This document shows, one piece after another, positions 25,574 to 33,647 of a DNA stretch of 64,000 nucleotides. The DNA lies in the NCBI GenBank assembly GCA_017461945.1, contig JAFTSB010000023.1, positions 30,626 to 94,625 of the forward strand. The letters run 5' to 3'. Below the pieces are notes generated by a model. It did not search any database and had not been told where the DNA came from. It was given only the letters and a program-made list of their open reading frames with translations. A program made the translations under genes and the position numbers. The number at the start of each line of letters is the position of its first letter. The stretch's first letter is position 1. Origin of the DNA: Clostridia bacterium (GTDB lineage: Bacteria > Bacillota > Clostridia > Oscillospirales > CAG-272).

Positions 25574-27547
25574 TCAAACGGTATATTCTTGGCGAGCGAT
25601 CACGTGATCCTGGTATTCCTTATCCAGCTCCACGAAATAGGCGCTCCAGCCCCAGATACGCACCACAAGCTGGGCGTATTGCTCGGGATGCTGTTGGGCG
25701 GCCTTCATCTTGTCAGCATTCACAGCATTAAGCTGCATCTGGTGGCCACCCTTCATCACAAAGAAGCGCACCAGCTCTGCCAGCTTATCAATACTATCCG
25801 GAGCCTGGAACATCGAAGCGGCAAACTCCAATGTCAGGGGGCCGCCGTTGCAGGCACGGGCGACATGTTGCTTGGTAAAGGAACGGATCACCGAGGTGGG
25901 ACCGTCAATTTTAGCAAACAGATTGGGGGAGAAGTTCGTGCCGAAGGGCTCGCCGCGGCGGCGACCGTCGGCGGTCGCACCCACCTCTGCGGCGTGCCAC
26001 AGGTAGTACATTGCCGTGCCGGTGCCGGCGCGATAAATGCCACCATAGGCATTCTTGTGTCCTGCCAGGCCGTCGGCAAAATCATCCAGCAATCGGGTGG
26101 CCAGCAGGTCGGGCAGGTCGTGATCGCACCCCATCTTGGGGGATTCGTAACGGAGCAGGCGCAACAGCTCGGGGTCGCTTGCAAAATCATCATCCAACCC
26201 GGCAATCAAGCGAGCCGGCGCGATATCCTTTTTTTCAAATACGTGGGTGCCAATCGCCGCCAAGGCATCGGCGGCAGAGGCAATGCCGGTACCGTGGAAG
26301 CCAAAATTACGATAGCGACGATCGGTGATCAGCATATCCATCAAGGGCGAGGGCAGGAAGGGTGCCGCACTCTTTAAGGCGGTCATTTCGGTTGCTGTGG
26401 CCTTGACAGCGGCATCAATTTCGCCCATAAATGCATCAAAATCCGCACACGTATGCAATTTTTCACGCACCGTCTGATCCACCACCGAGGGGAAATTGAG
26501 CGCGCCGATGTTGACGATCTCATAGCCGTATTTGGGGATAATGAACTCCCAGCAAGCGGCCACTACGTAATCGCAGGCATCCTCGTGCGAGTAGCCGTAT
26601 GCTTCCAGCGCAGGGATGACCACATCATCGTTGCTGTACTGGGGAAAGCCAAGGCCGGCCTTGGTCAGCTCACTACCCAGGCGATAGACCTCGATAGGCG
26701 TATTTTTAGACACGCGGAGGTTGATCTTGGGGTCGATCATCAAAAGGCTTTTGCTGGCGCGCAGACACATGGCAGAAAGTGCATTAAAGCAATCCTTTCC
26801 TGCAGCATCACAGCCACCCAGCACCATGCTTTGACCGTTATCACCCTGCTGTACGCCGGGGTACAGGTCACTATCCTTGTTAAAGGAAAGGAAGAAATCC
26901 TCCAGCAGCTCCTGCGCCTCCTGCTCGGTCAAGCGACCTGCGGCAAGATCCCCTGCCAGATAGGGATACATATACTGATCAAAGCGACCCACCGTGTTGT
27001 GATAACAGCCCTCCAGCCACAGGGAGAAGTGCAGAATGCGGAAGAACTGCAGTGCCTCACGAAAGGTGGTAGCGCCCTGATGCGGAACGCGAGCCAGCAC
27101 AGTGGCGATGTCGTCTCTCCCCTGCTGCAGCGCGGTGTGGCGATAACGCTCACACAAGTCGAAGATCGCGTCGATCTCGCGTTTTCCATACTCGTTGACC
27201 TGCTCTCTCACAGTGTCCAAGCCCGTTGCGACGAGTCGGGCGTAATCGCCACACAGATTAGAGGTGTAGCCCAACTCATGCACGTAACCATGCTCGGCGC
27301 GGTAGGTACTCCACTCCTCCTCGGTCAGCACATCGGGGGTCTTACCCGTCGTGCGCAGGAAAACGATCTGCTCCCCCTCCAGAATATGGGGCTCCTGCGC
27401 GGCCATCAACATTTCAAAACGGGCGGTGATCCGTTCGGCATAAGGGGTGCCGGCCGCTGCAAAGGCTGCCGCAAAGTCCGTGGTCACTTCCGCACGAAAG
27501 CTGTGGTGTTTTTTTTGCAAAATAAAGTTGTAAAGAGACTGATTCAT
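25574..27547 (-). CDS. Glycyl radical enzyme of unassigned specificity (pyruvate formate-lyase superfamily)
   Basis: A 657-residue glycyl radical enzyme. The radical site is Gly-633 in RIWGWSAYF near the C-terminus; the thiyl Cys-332 lies in AACWEF, a C-x-E pattern as in dehydratase-type enzymes rather than the Cys-Cys of pyruvate formate-lyase. It is shorter than the usual roughly 750-850 residues, mostly at the N-terminus. The start at 27547 has AGAGGAG upstream. Its partners are a matching activase, a HAD phosphatase, GH36 and GH51, pointing to a sugar- or polyol-derived substrate. Such enzymes are destroyed by oxygen, so strict anaerobiosis is implied. Confidence 0.9.
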   Translation of the reverse strand: MNQSLYNFILQKKHHSFRAEVTTDFAAAFAAAGTPYAERITARFEMLMAAQEPHILEGEQIVFLRTTGKTPDVLTEEEWSTYRAEHGYVHELGYTSNLCGDYARLVATGLDTVREQVNEYGKREIDAIFDLCERYRHTALQQGRDDIATVLARVPHQGATTFREALQFFRILHFSLWLEGCYHNTVGRFDQYMYPYLAGDLAAGRLTEQEAQELLEDFFLSFNKDSDLYPGVQQGDNGQSMVLGGCDAAGKDCFNALSAMCLRASKSLLMIDPKINLRVSKNTPIEVYRLGSELTKAGLGFPQYSNDDVVIPALEAYGYSHEDACDYVVAACWEFIIPKYGYEIVNIGALNFPSVVDQTVREKLHTCADFDAFMGEIDAAVKATATEMTALKSAAPFLPSPLMDMLITDRRYRNFGFHGTGIASAADALAAIGTHVFEKKDIAPARLIAGLDDDFASDPELLRLLRYESPKMGCDHDLPDLLATRLLDDFADGLAGHKNAYGGIYRAGTGTAMYYLWHAAEVGATADGRRRGEPFGTNFSPNLFAKIDGPTSVIRSFTKQHVARACNGGPLTLEFAASMFQAPDSIDKLAELVRFFVMKGGHQMQLNAVNADKMKAAQQHPEQYAQLVVRIWGWSAYFVELDKEYQDHVIARQEYTV

Positions 27548-27587
27548 AACTCCTCTTTTCCGGTGGCAAATCTTGAATTCGCCATCC

Positions 27588-27655
27588 AACATTATCGTTA
27601 ATGTTATTATACCACAAACGAGTCGGTTTGTCAATAATTGTTATGAATATAACAA
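27588..27655 (-). promoter_or_regulatory. Promoter of the glycyl radical operon with two flanking operators
   Basis: Minus-strand TTGACA (27629-27634), 17 bp, TATAAT (27606-27611) is a consensus promoter. Two 7-4-7 inverted repeats bracket it: TTGTTAT-GAAT-ATAACAA at 27638-27655, upstream of the -35, and AACATTA-TCGT-TAATGTT at 27588-27605, over the likely transcription start. They look like binding sites for a dimeric repressor. Confidence 0.75.
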
Positions 27656-27720
27656 TAAATACTGAACATTGCAAAGCCGTTTCGTTTTTGCAAATGATTT
27701 GTAACAATTTGGAAAAAGTA

Positions 27721-27749
27721 TTGACCCGCCCGAAAATATAGGCTATAAT
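27721..27749 (+). promoter_or_regulatory. Sigma-A promoter of the 49-residue protein gene
   Basis: TTGACC, 17 bp, TATAAT; 29 bp before the ATG. Confidence 0.85.
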
Positions 27750-27778
27750 GGCTAGGCAATACCCCAGGAGGAATACCC

Positions 27779-27928
27779 ATGAAAAAAGCAGTTGACAGGC
27801 CTCCGGTCAGCAAGACCGAACAACGTGCCAAAGAGTTGAAGCAATCCACCAAGACCCTTTCGCGGATCCTACGCGCCAAAGAAGCCGAGCGGCGGCGCGC
27901 GCGTGTTCCCAAAGACAAAATAATATGA
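27779..27928 (+). CDS. Small basic protein, 49 residues, unknown function
   Basis: A short reading frame beginning MKKAVDRPPVSKTEQRAKEL and ending RRRARVPKDKII. It is strongly basic, predicted mostly helical after the first ten residues, with no membrane segment. The evidence that it is a gene is the full expression unit: consensus promoter, AGGAGG 6 nt before the ATG, and an intrinsic terminator 11 bp after the stop. The basic helix suggests nucleic-acid or ribosome binding, but this is inference. Confidence 0.75.
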   Translation: MKKAVDRPPVSKTEQRAKELKQSTKTLSRILRAKEAERRRARVPKDKII

Positions 27929-27938
27929 TGTAACACAC

Positions 27939-27969
27939 AAAGGCAACCGCCGTGGCGGTTGCCTTTTTT
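27939..27969 (+). terminator. Intrinsic terminator of the 49-residue protein gene
   Basis: AAAGGCAACCGCC and GGCGGTTGCCTTT around a 2-nt centre, followed by TTTT. Confidence 0.9.
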
Positions 27970-28042
27970 GTCAAAAAGGGGGATTCCGTCAAATACCACA
28001 AGGGGTATGGCGCTTTTTTTGTAAAAATTGGCGCTCTCCCTA

Positions 28043-28071
28043 TTGGCAAACGTTAAGAAAAGTGATATAAT
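28043..28071 (+). promoter_or_regulatory. Sigma-A promoter of typA
   Basis: TTGGCA, 17 bp, TATAAT with TGA just upstream. Confidence 0.85.
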
Positions 28072-28115
28072 ATATGTTTGTTTGAAGAATTTTGTAAAAT
28101 GAGAGGTATGCAATT

Positions 28116-29954
28116 ATGTTGAGAGAGGATCTGCGCAACGTCGCCATTATCGCACACGTTGACCACGGCAAGACCACTCTGGTAGATCAGATGCTGAAGC
28201 AAGGTGGCATCTACCGCGAAAACCAAGAGACTGTTACCCGCGTGATGGACTCCGGTGATATCGAGAAGGAGCGCGGCATCACCATTCTGGCCAAGAATAC
28301 GGCCGTTCACTATAAGGACGTCAAGATCAACATCATCGACACCCCCGGCCACGCCGACTTTGGCGGCGAGGTAGAGCGCATCCTCAAGATGGTTAACGGC
28401 GTTATTCTGCTGGTTGATGCCGCAGAGGGCCCCATGCCTCAGACCCGTTTCGTGCTACAGCGCGCATTGGAGCTGAATCACCGCGTGATCGTGGTGATCA
28501 ACAAGATCGACAAGCCCGACGCCCGTCTTGGCGAGGTGGAGGATGAGATCCTGGAGCTGCTGATGGATCTGAACGCCACCGACGAGCAGCTGGACAGCCC
28601 CATGCTGTACTGCTCCGGCCGCGCCGGCACCGCCACGCGCTCCGCCGACGAGGAAGGCGTAGATCTGACCCCCTTGTTTGATACCATTCTGAACTATATG
28701 CCCTGTCCCGAGGGCGACGAGGAGGGCGAACTGCAGCTGCTGGTCTCCTCCATCGACTATAACGACTATGTCGGCCGCATTGGCATTGGCCGCATTGAGC
28801 GCGGTGTGATCAAGCAAAATCAAAACGCCATGATCTGCAACTATCACTCCGACAAGGCACCCAAGCTGACAAAAATCGTTTCGATCTATCAGATCGACGG
28901 TCTGGTGCGCGTGCCCGTTGAAACCGCCAAGGTGGGCGATATCGTCTGCTTCTCGGGCGCCAGCGACATTACCATCGGCGATACCATAGCCTCCACCACC
29001 TGCCCCGAGCCTTTGGAATTTGTAAAGGTCAGCGAGCCCACCATGGAAATGACCTTTGCTGTCAACTCCAGTCCCTTGGCCGGCAAAGAGGGCAAGTTCG
29101 TCACCTCCCGTCAACTCCGCGAGCGTCTTTACCGTGAGACCATGCGTGACGTTTCGCTCCGCGTTTCCGACGGCGATACCACCGACGAGTTTTTGGTCGC
29201 CGGCCGTGGCGAAATGCATCTTTCCATCCTCATCGAGAATATGCGCCGCGAGGGCTATGAGCTATGCTGCTCCAACCCCCGTGTGCTGTTCAAGGAAATT
29301 GACGGTGTGAAGTGTGAGCCGATGGAGCGCGTGGTGCTGGATGTTCCCATGGAATACGTAGGCCCCGTAGTGGAAAAGCTGGGCCAGCGCAAGGGTGACC
29401 TGTTGGAGATGAACCCTGTCGGTGACCGCACTCGTATTGAATATCTGGTGCCCTCCAGATGCCTGATCGGCTATCGCTCCGAGTTTCTGACCGCCACCCA
29501 CGGTGAGGGCATCATCAACACCATTTTTGACAGTTATCAGCCCCACCGCGGTGAGATCCCCATGCGCTTTACCGGCGCGCTGATCGCTTCTTCGGACGGT
29601 GAGACCACCCGTTACGGTCTGTTCCACACCCAGGAGCGCGGCGACCTGTTTGTCGGCCCCCAGACCAAGGTCTATGAGGGTATGATCGTGGGACGCAACC
29701 CCAAGAACGACGACATTGCCGTAAATCCCTGCGCTGAGAAGAAGCTGACCGCTATCCGTTCTGCCGGCGCGGATGAAAAGCTGCTGCTCACCCCCCCTGT
29801 GATCTTCTCGCTGGAGGAGGCCATTGAGTTCATCACCGACGATGAGCTGATTGAGGTCACCCCCAAGTCGATCCGTTTGCGCAAAAAGATCCTGAATACC
29901 GAACTGCGCATGAAGGAGACCATGCGTATCCGCAGAGCGATGCAACAGAAATAA
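28116..29954 (+). CDS. typA: Ribosome-associated translational GTPase TypA/BipA
   Basis: A 612-residue elongation-factor-like GTPase. The G domain has [10 protein letters not shown] (G1), RGITI (G2), DTPGHADF (G3) and NKIDKPDA (G4), followed by domain 2, two EF-G-like domains and the BipA-specific C-terminal domain. It binds 70S ribosomes and helps 50S assembly, especially under stress or cold. Full length; GAGAGG precedes the ATG. Own promoter and terminator. Confidence 0.97.
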   Translation: MLREDLRNVAIIAHVDHGKTTLVDQMLKQGGIYRENQETVTRVMDSGDIEKERGITILAKNTAVHYKDVKINIIDTPGHADFGGEVERILKMVNGVILLVDAAEGPMPQTRFVLQRALELNHRVIVVINKIDKPDARLGEVEDEILELLMDLNATDEQLDSPMLYCSGRAGTATRSADEEGVDLTPLFDTILNYMPCPEGDEEGELQLLVSSIDYNDYVGRIGIGRIERGVIKQNQNAMICNYHSDKAPKLTKIVSIYQIDGLVRVPVETAKVGDIVCFSGASDITIGDTIASTTCPEPLEFVKVSEPTMEMTFAVNSSPLAGKEGKFVTSRQLRERLYRETMRDVSLRVSDGDTTDEFLVAGRGEMHLSILIENMRREGYELCCSNPRVLFKEIDGVKCEPMERVVLDVPMEYVGPVVEKLGQRKGDLLEMNPVGDRTRIEYLVPSRCLIGYRSEFLTATHGEGIINTIFDSYQPHRGEIPMRFTGALIASSDGETTRYGLFHTQERGDLFVGPQTKVYEGMIVGRNPKNDDIAVNPCAEKKLTAIRSAGADEKLLLTPPVIFSLEEAIEFITDDELIEVTPKSIRLRKKILNTELRMKETMRIRRAMQQK

Positions 29955-29970
29955 GAATAAAACACTATAA

Positions 29971-30010
29971 AATAACAAAAACCCCGACACGTGTCGGGGT
30001 TTTTGTTATT
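29971..30010. terminator. Perfect palindromic terminator serving typA and the folC operon
   Basis: A 40-bp perfect palindrome with a GC core (CCCCGACACGTGTCGGGG) and T-rich ends on both strands; it overlaps the stop codon of the pyrophosphatase-like gene. Confidence 0.9.
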
Positions 30011-30332
30011 TTGTAATAATTTCGATATCAAAGTATTGTTCTTGGAAATGTATGGCTTTGGCAATTTCCTCAGGCGAAAAGCCGGTGCCCAAGGGGGCAA
30101 CAATCCATTTATCCTCAATATCGTTAAGGCGGCGGATCACCGCGATCACAACACCGGTAAAGGTGGCCACAGGGCGGCTTACACCAAGAATATAAGCATC
30201 CTGTGCCTCGCCATCGGGGGCGGAAATCCCCTGCACATAACCGTAGTTAAGGGGATAGATCATATCCCGATAAACGGGATGACGGCTCCCCATCGGGCGA
30301 TCCACGGTGACGGTAACGCGGCGACCGATCAC
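30006..30332 (-). CDS. Short inorganic-pyrophosphatase-family protein
   Basis: A 108-residue relative of soluble family I pyrophosphatase, well short of the usual 160-180 residues. YPLNYGYVQG is conserved, but the active-site motif DxDPxD reads DGEAQD, with Glu for the middle Asp and no Pro. Similar short proteins occur widely in Clostridia. Activity is therefore uncertain and a nucleotide- or metabolite-binding role is possible. It overlaps folC by 4 bp and is the last gene of that operon. Confidence 0.75.
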   Translation of the reverse strand: MIGRRVTVTVDRPMGSRHPVYRDMIYPLNYGYVQGISAPDGEAQDAYILGVSRPVATFTGVVIAVIRRLNDIEDKWIVAPLGTGFSPEEIAKAIHFQEQYFDIEIITK

Positions 30333-31618
30333 AGCTCGCCTCGCTTGCGCAATCCATCCAGTGCAGCGGTAACTTCACAGTACATATAGAGCGAGCCAAG
30401 AGAAATCAAGGGGACCTCGGTTTCCTTGGCGCGCACCACGGCGGCGGCCACGGCATCGGGTACCGTGTCGTAAGCAGTAGCGGAAATGCCAGCTGCTTCA
30501 AAGGCGTTGGCAAAATCCTTGGCAGGCAAGGAGCGCGGATTGTCGGGGGTTAAGGTAAAGGCCTCTGCTGTGACAGGTGCCAGTGTCTGCACCATGCCGT
30601 GATAGTCCTTATCGGCCATCACACCGGTAAGGATCAGCACCTTTTCCTTGCCAAAATAGGTTTTGATGCTTTCTACAGCAGCATCAATCCCCTCGGGATT
30701 ATGAGCGCCGTCGGAAAGAATCAAGGGCGCAGCCGAAAGCTTTTCAAAGCGCCCCGGCCAACGCGCCATCGCAAGACCGGCGCGCACCGCATTATCGGGA
30801 ATGGTCAAGCCTGCGCGGCGCAACAGTGGGATCGCGGCCAGCACGTTAGCAAGATTGTAGGGCTGGTAAGTACCGAGCAAGGGTATCTGCACATCCTGCC
30901 AACAGTCGTAATCGACCACCGTGCCGGATAAGGTCATTTTTTTAACCGTCAGAGATTTATCCGCGGTGGCTACCATCGGCACACCCAAGGCGGCTGCGCG
31001 TGCTGCAATCACAGCACGGGCGGCGGCATCTCGTCCACCCCACAAAACGGGAGCGCCTTTTTTGAGAATACCTGCTTTTTCTGCGGCGATCTTTTCTACC
31101 GTATCCCCCAAAAATGCAGTATGGTCCAGCGCGATCCCCGTAATCACGGTCAACAAAGGATCTTTGATCACATTGGTGGAGTCCAAGCGGCCACCCATAC
31201 CGGTTTCCAGCACCACCACATCGCAATGCTCCTCTACAAAATAAACCAATCCAATCGCGGTGATCAGCTCAAATTCGGTGGGGGCATCCTGCATTGCATC
31301 GGCATGGGGCTTGACGATGGCGGTGGCGCGAGCCAGCGCATCGTTGGAAATGGGCGCACCGGAAACACAGATACGTTCATTGAATTCCTTGATATACGGG
31401 GACACGAACAAGCCGGTCTTATACCCGGCTGCACGCAATACCGCATCGGTCATAGAGCAAAAGGAGCCCTTTCCGTTTGTGCCGGCCACATGGATGAACT
31501 TCAGTTGGTCCTGGGGATTGCCCAAGCGCTCCAACAGTTCGGTAATGCGCTCCAAGCCCGGGCGGCTCCCCTTCCAAACCACGGAATGAATATAGGCAAG
31601 TGCTTCTTCGTAGGTCAT
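30329..31618 (-). CDS. folC: Folylpolyglutamate synthase / dihydrofolate synthase
   Basis: A 429-residue Mur-ligase-fold enzyme that adds glutamate to folates, trapping them in the cell. The ATP loop GTNGKGSFC and the family segments METGMGGRLDSTNV and ITGIALDHTAFLGDTV are clear (as VLETGMGGRLDSTNV here). It overlaps the ECF S-component gene by 4 bp and the pyrophosphatase-like gene by 4 bp, so all three are translated as a unit under the THF riboswitch. Confidence 0.96.
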   Translation of the reverse strand: MTYEEALAYIHSVVWKGSRPGLERITELLERLGNPQDQLKFIHVAGTNGKGSFCSMTDAVLRAAGYKTGLFVSPYIKEFNERICVSGAPISNDALARATAIVKPHADAMQDAPTEFELITAIGLVYFVEEHCDVVVLETGMGGRLDSTNVIKDPLLTVITGIALDHTAFLGDTVEKIAAEKAGILKKGAPVLWGGRDAAARAVIAARAAALGVPMVATADKSLTVKKMTLSGTVVDYDCWQDVQIPLLGTYQPYNLANVLAAIPLLRRAGLTIPDNAVRAGLAMARWPGRFEKLSAAPLILSDGAHNPEGIDAAVESIKTYFGKEKVLILTGVMADKDYHGMVQTLAPVTAEAFTLTPDNPRSLPAKDFANAFEAAGISATAYDTVPDAVAAAVVRAKETEVPLISLGSLYMYCEVTAALDGLRKRGEL

Positions 31619-32325
31619 TTTCTTTTACGCATCCTTTCAATAAAAGTGCCAAAGGCGCGGTGGCGCTGTAGCAGATAGAGCAATGCACACTCTGCCACGG
31701 CGATGATGGCATAGGTCAGCAATCGCCAAGCAACCAGCTCCCAAAATCCCATGTTATAGGAAGCAAGATACCAAGCGGCAAGACCCAAGGATTTCACAAG
31801 CACCGAGCCCAGTAAATGGGCCGTTACCGTGGCAACGATCACACGCAGCAGCATGGGACGGCGCACCACGTAACCGCTCATAATACCGGCAGTAAGACCG
31901 ACCACAGCAGCCCCCAACGTGATCAGCGGATTGATGGCATATCCATAGAGGGCACAGCCTAAAAGGTCGGCCACGATTCCCGTCATGGCACCCACCAGGG
32001 GCCCCATGGTCATGCCGGCCAGGATCACAGGCAGGTTTTCAAAACTGATGCGTATGATTTCTTGAAACGGGTTGGGAATTTGCAGGAATTTGCCCAAAAT
32101 CAAGCTCATCGCGGCCAGCATAGCGGCAAAGCACAACGCACGGACGTTGCCAAACACGGCCACATCGCGGCTGGCACGCTCTCGTAAGGGCGTTTCACGC
32201 ACCGTTGGGGCACTTTCTTGGGCTGCTTGCGAAATGCTTGCACCACAGGATGGACATTGGGTTTGCTGCGGATCTACAGTCGCTCCGCAATGGGGGCAGG
32301 TGGGGTGGTTGATGCTTTCTTTCAT
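31615..32325 (-). CDS. folT: Folate-family ECF transporter S component with N-terminal zinc ribbon
   Basis: A 236-residue membrane protein. Residues 1-30 form a zinc ribbon (Cys-10/13 in CPHC and Cys-24/27 in CPSC), then a polar linker, then about six membrane helices (residues 60-225) of the FolT type with ISFENLPVILAGMTMGPLVGA. It would bind folate and pair with shared ECF energising subunits not in this window. The THF riboswitch and folC neighbour support folate as substrate. The zinc ribbon is an unusual addition. AAAGGAGG precedes the ATG. Confidence 0.9.
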   Translation of the reverse strand: MKESINHPTCPHCGATVDPQQTQCPSCGASISQAAQESAPTVRETPLRERASRDVAVFGNVRALCFAAMLAAMSLILGKFLQIPNPFQEIIRISFENLPVILAGMTMGPLVGAMTGIVADLLGCALYGYAINPLITLGAAVVGLTAGIMSGYVVRRPMLLRVIVATVTAHLLGSVLVKSLGLAAWYLASYNMGFWELVAWRLLTYAIIAVAECALLYLLQRHRAFGTFIERMRKRK

Positions 32326-32326
32326 A

Positions 32327-32366
32327 AAAAAATCCTCCTTTCCCGAAATTCATCGAAAAAAGGAGG
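32327..32366 (-). terminator. Expression platform: SD-sequestering, terminator-like hairpin
   Basis: On the minus strand CCTCCTTT (32359-32366) pairs with AAAGGAGG (32334-32341), which contains the folT ribosome site, and the stem is followed by ATTTTTTT. It could block translation, end transcription, or both, when the THF aptamer is occupied. Confidence 0.75.
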
Positions 32367-32383
32367 CTTGCGCACTCGATTCT

Positions 32384-32496
32384 GGGATGAAGCGGGATGC
32401 AGAGCAATGACCGCGGGTGCAAGGTGATCCCTGCCCCTTCGTCCGACCGGCAACTCCCCGTCCCGTCGGCACTTGACGCCACAGCTCTTACTCTTC
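32384..32496 (-). promoter_or_regulatory. Tetrahydrofolate (THF) riboswitch
   Basis: The minus-strand RNA carries the conserved THF-aptamer landmarks in order: GAGUAAG, GGCGUCAAGUG, GUUGCCGGUC, GGACGAAGG, CGCGGUCA and GCAUCCCGCUUC. It lies between a sigma-A promoter and the folT start. THF riboswitches typically repress folate uptake and synthesis genes when reduced folates are plentiful. Confidence 0.9.
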
Positions 32497-32507
32497 AAGA
32501 TGTTATC

Positions 32508-32536
32508 ATTATAAATCGCCGTAGCCGGAATGTCAA
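32508..32536 (-). promoter_or_regulatory. Sigma-A promoter of the folT-folC operon
   Basis: Minus-strand TTGACA, 17 bp, TATAAT, immediately before the THF riboswitch. Confidence 0.9.
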
Positions 32537-32554
32537 TAGAGTTCGAAAAAATTC

Positions 32555-32583
32555 TTGCCAAACGCCGCGCAATGTGATAGAAT
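32555..32583 (+). promoter_or_regulatory. Sigma-A promoter of the LacI-family gene
   Basis: TTGCCA, 17 bp, TAGAAT; divergent from the folT promoter. Confidence 0.7.
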
Positions 32584-32631
32584 AGAAACAGATCATTTCG
32601 ATGGGATACCGTGAGAGAAAGGAGCGCAACT

Positions 32632-33636
32632 ATGAAGGTCACGCTGAAGGATATTGCCACCCGTACCGGCTATTCTGTTAATACCGTTTCTCACGCGCTG
32701 GCAGGCAAGACCGACATTGCCGTTTCCACACGGGAGGAGATTGCCAAGGTCGCTGCGGAAATGGGATACATCCGCAACTCGGCAGCCAGCAGTCTGCGGT
32801 CAGGGAAAAGTGGTACCATTGCCTTGATTCTGCCCGACGTGGCAAACCCCAACTTTATTATTATGTTTCGTGGCATTGAGGCCTTCTTTCGGCAAAAATC
32901 CTATACCGTTTTCGTGTTAAACACCGATGAGAGCCCGGAGATCGAACGCGACGCCATCCACGCCGCATTGGCTCAGAACGTGGACGGCATCATCCTTTGC
33001 CCCACGGCAGACGACCACGCAAACCTTTCGTATCTGGCATCGACCGGTGTTCCCTTTTGTCTGATCGGTCGCCGTATGCAGGAGATCGACACCGACTATG
33101 TCATTTGCGATGACGAGCTGGGCGGCTATCTGGCTGCCACTCATCTTTGGGAAAACGGTCACCGGCAGATCGCCTTTTTCAACGGTGACCTGCGCATTTC
33201 TGCTGCCAAGGAGCGTTTGGCCGGCATTGAACGGGCTTTGGCCGAATATGGCACGGAGCTACGCCCGGAGCACACGCTTTCGCTATCGGTAAAGGCCGGT
33301 GGAAACAAGCAACAGATGCGACTGTTTTTTGAGCAGCACCCGAAGGTCAGCGCCCTGATCACCTTTAGCGATCTGCTGGCCTATGAGGCCATTTGCGTAT
33401 TGGAGGACATGGGCAAGCGCGTGCCTGCTGATCTCTCCGTTGTGGGCTTTGATAACATCTGCTCCGATTTCTCATTCCCGACGGCACTTTCCTCTGTCAG
33501 CGTATCCAAAAAGACGATGGCTGCTGCCTCGGCTGAGCTTTTATGGGAGCGAATCGAAGGGCGCACTGTTGAGGAGGGCCACATCATATTGCCCACCAAA
33601 TTGATTGAGCGTAAAACTGTAAAAACACATAAATGA
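32632..33636 (+). CDS. LacI/GalR-family transcriptional regulator
   Basis: A 334-residue repressor. The N-terminal helix-turn-helix and hinge (VTLKDIATRTGYSVNTVSHA, then IRNSAASSLRSGKSGTIALI) are followed by a periplasmic-binding-like sugar sensor with VVGFDNI near the C-terminus. AAAGGAG lies before the ATG at 32632; a GTG 7 codons upstream is less likely. It is 11 bp from an esterase gene, so a carbohydrate ligand is likely. It could regulate one of the glycosidase operons here, but no direct link is visible. Confidence 0.92.
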   Translation: MKVTLKDIATRTGYSVNTVSHALAGKTDIAVSTREEIAKVAAEMGYIRNSAASSLRSGKSGTIALILPDVANPNFIIMFRGIEAFFRQKSYTVFVLNTDESPEIERDAIHAALAQNVDGIILCPTADDHANLSYLASTGVPFCLIGRRMQEIDTDYVICDDELGGYLAATHLWENGHRQIAFFNGDLRISAAKERLAGIERALAEYGTELRPEHTLSLSVKAGGNKQQMRLFFEQHPKVSALITFSDLLAYEAICVLEDMGKRVPADLSVVGFDNICSDFSFPTALSSVSVSKKTMAAASAELLWERIEGRTVEEGHIILPTKLIERKTVKTHK

Positions 33637-33647
33637 GGAGACATATT

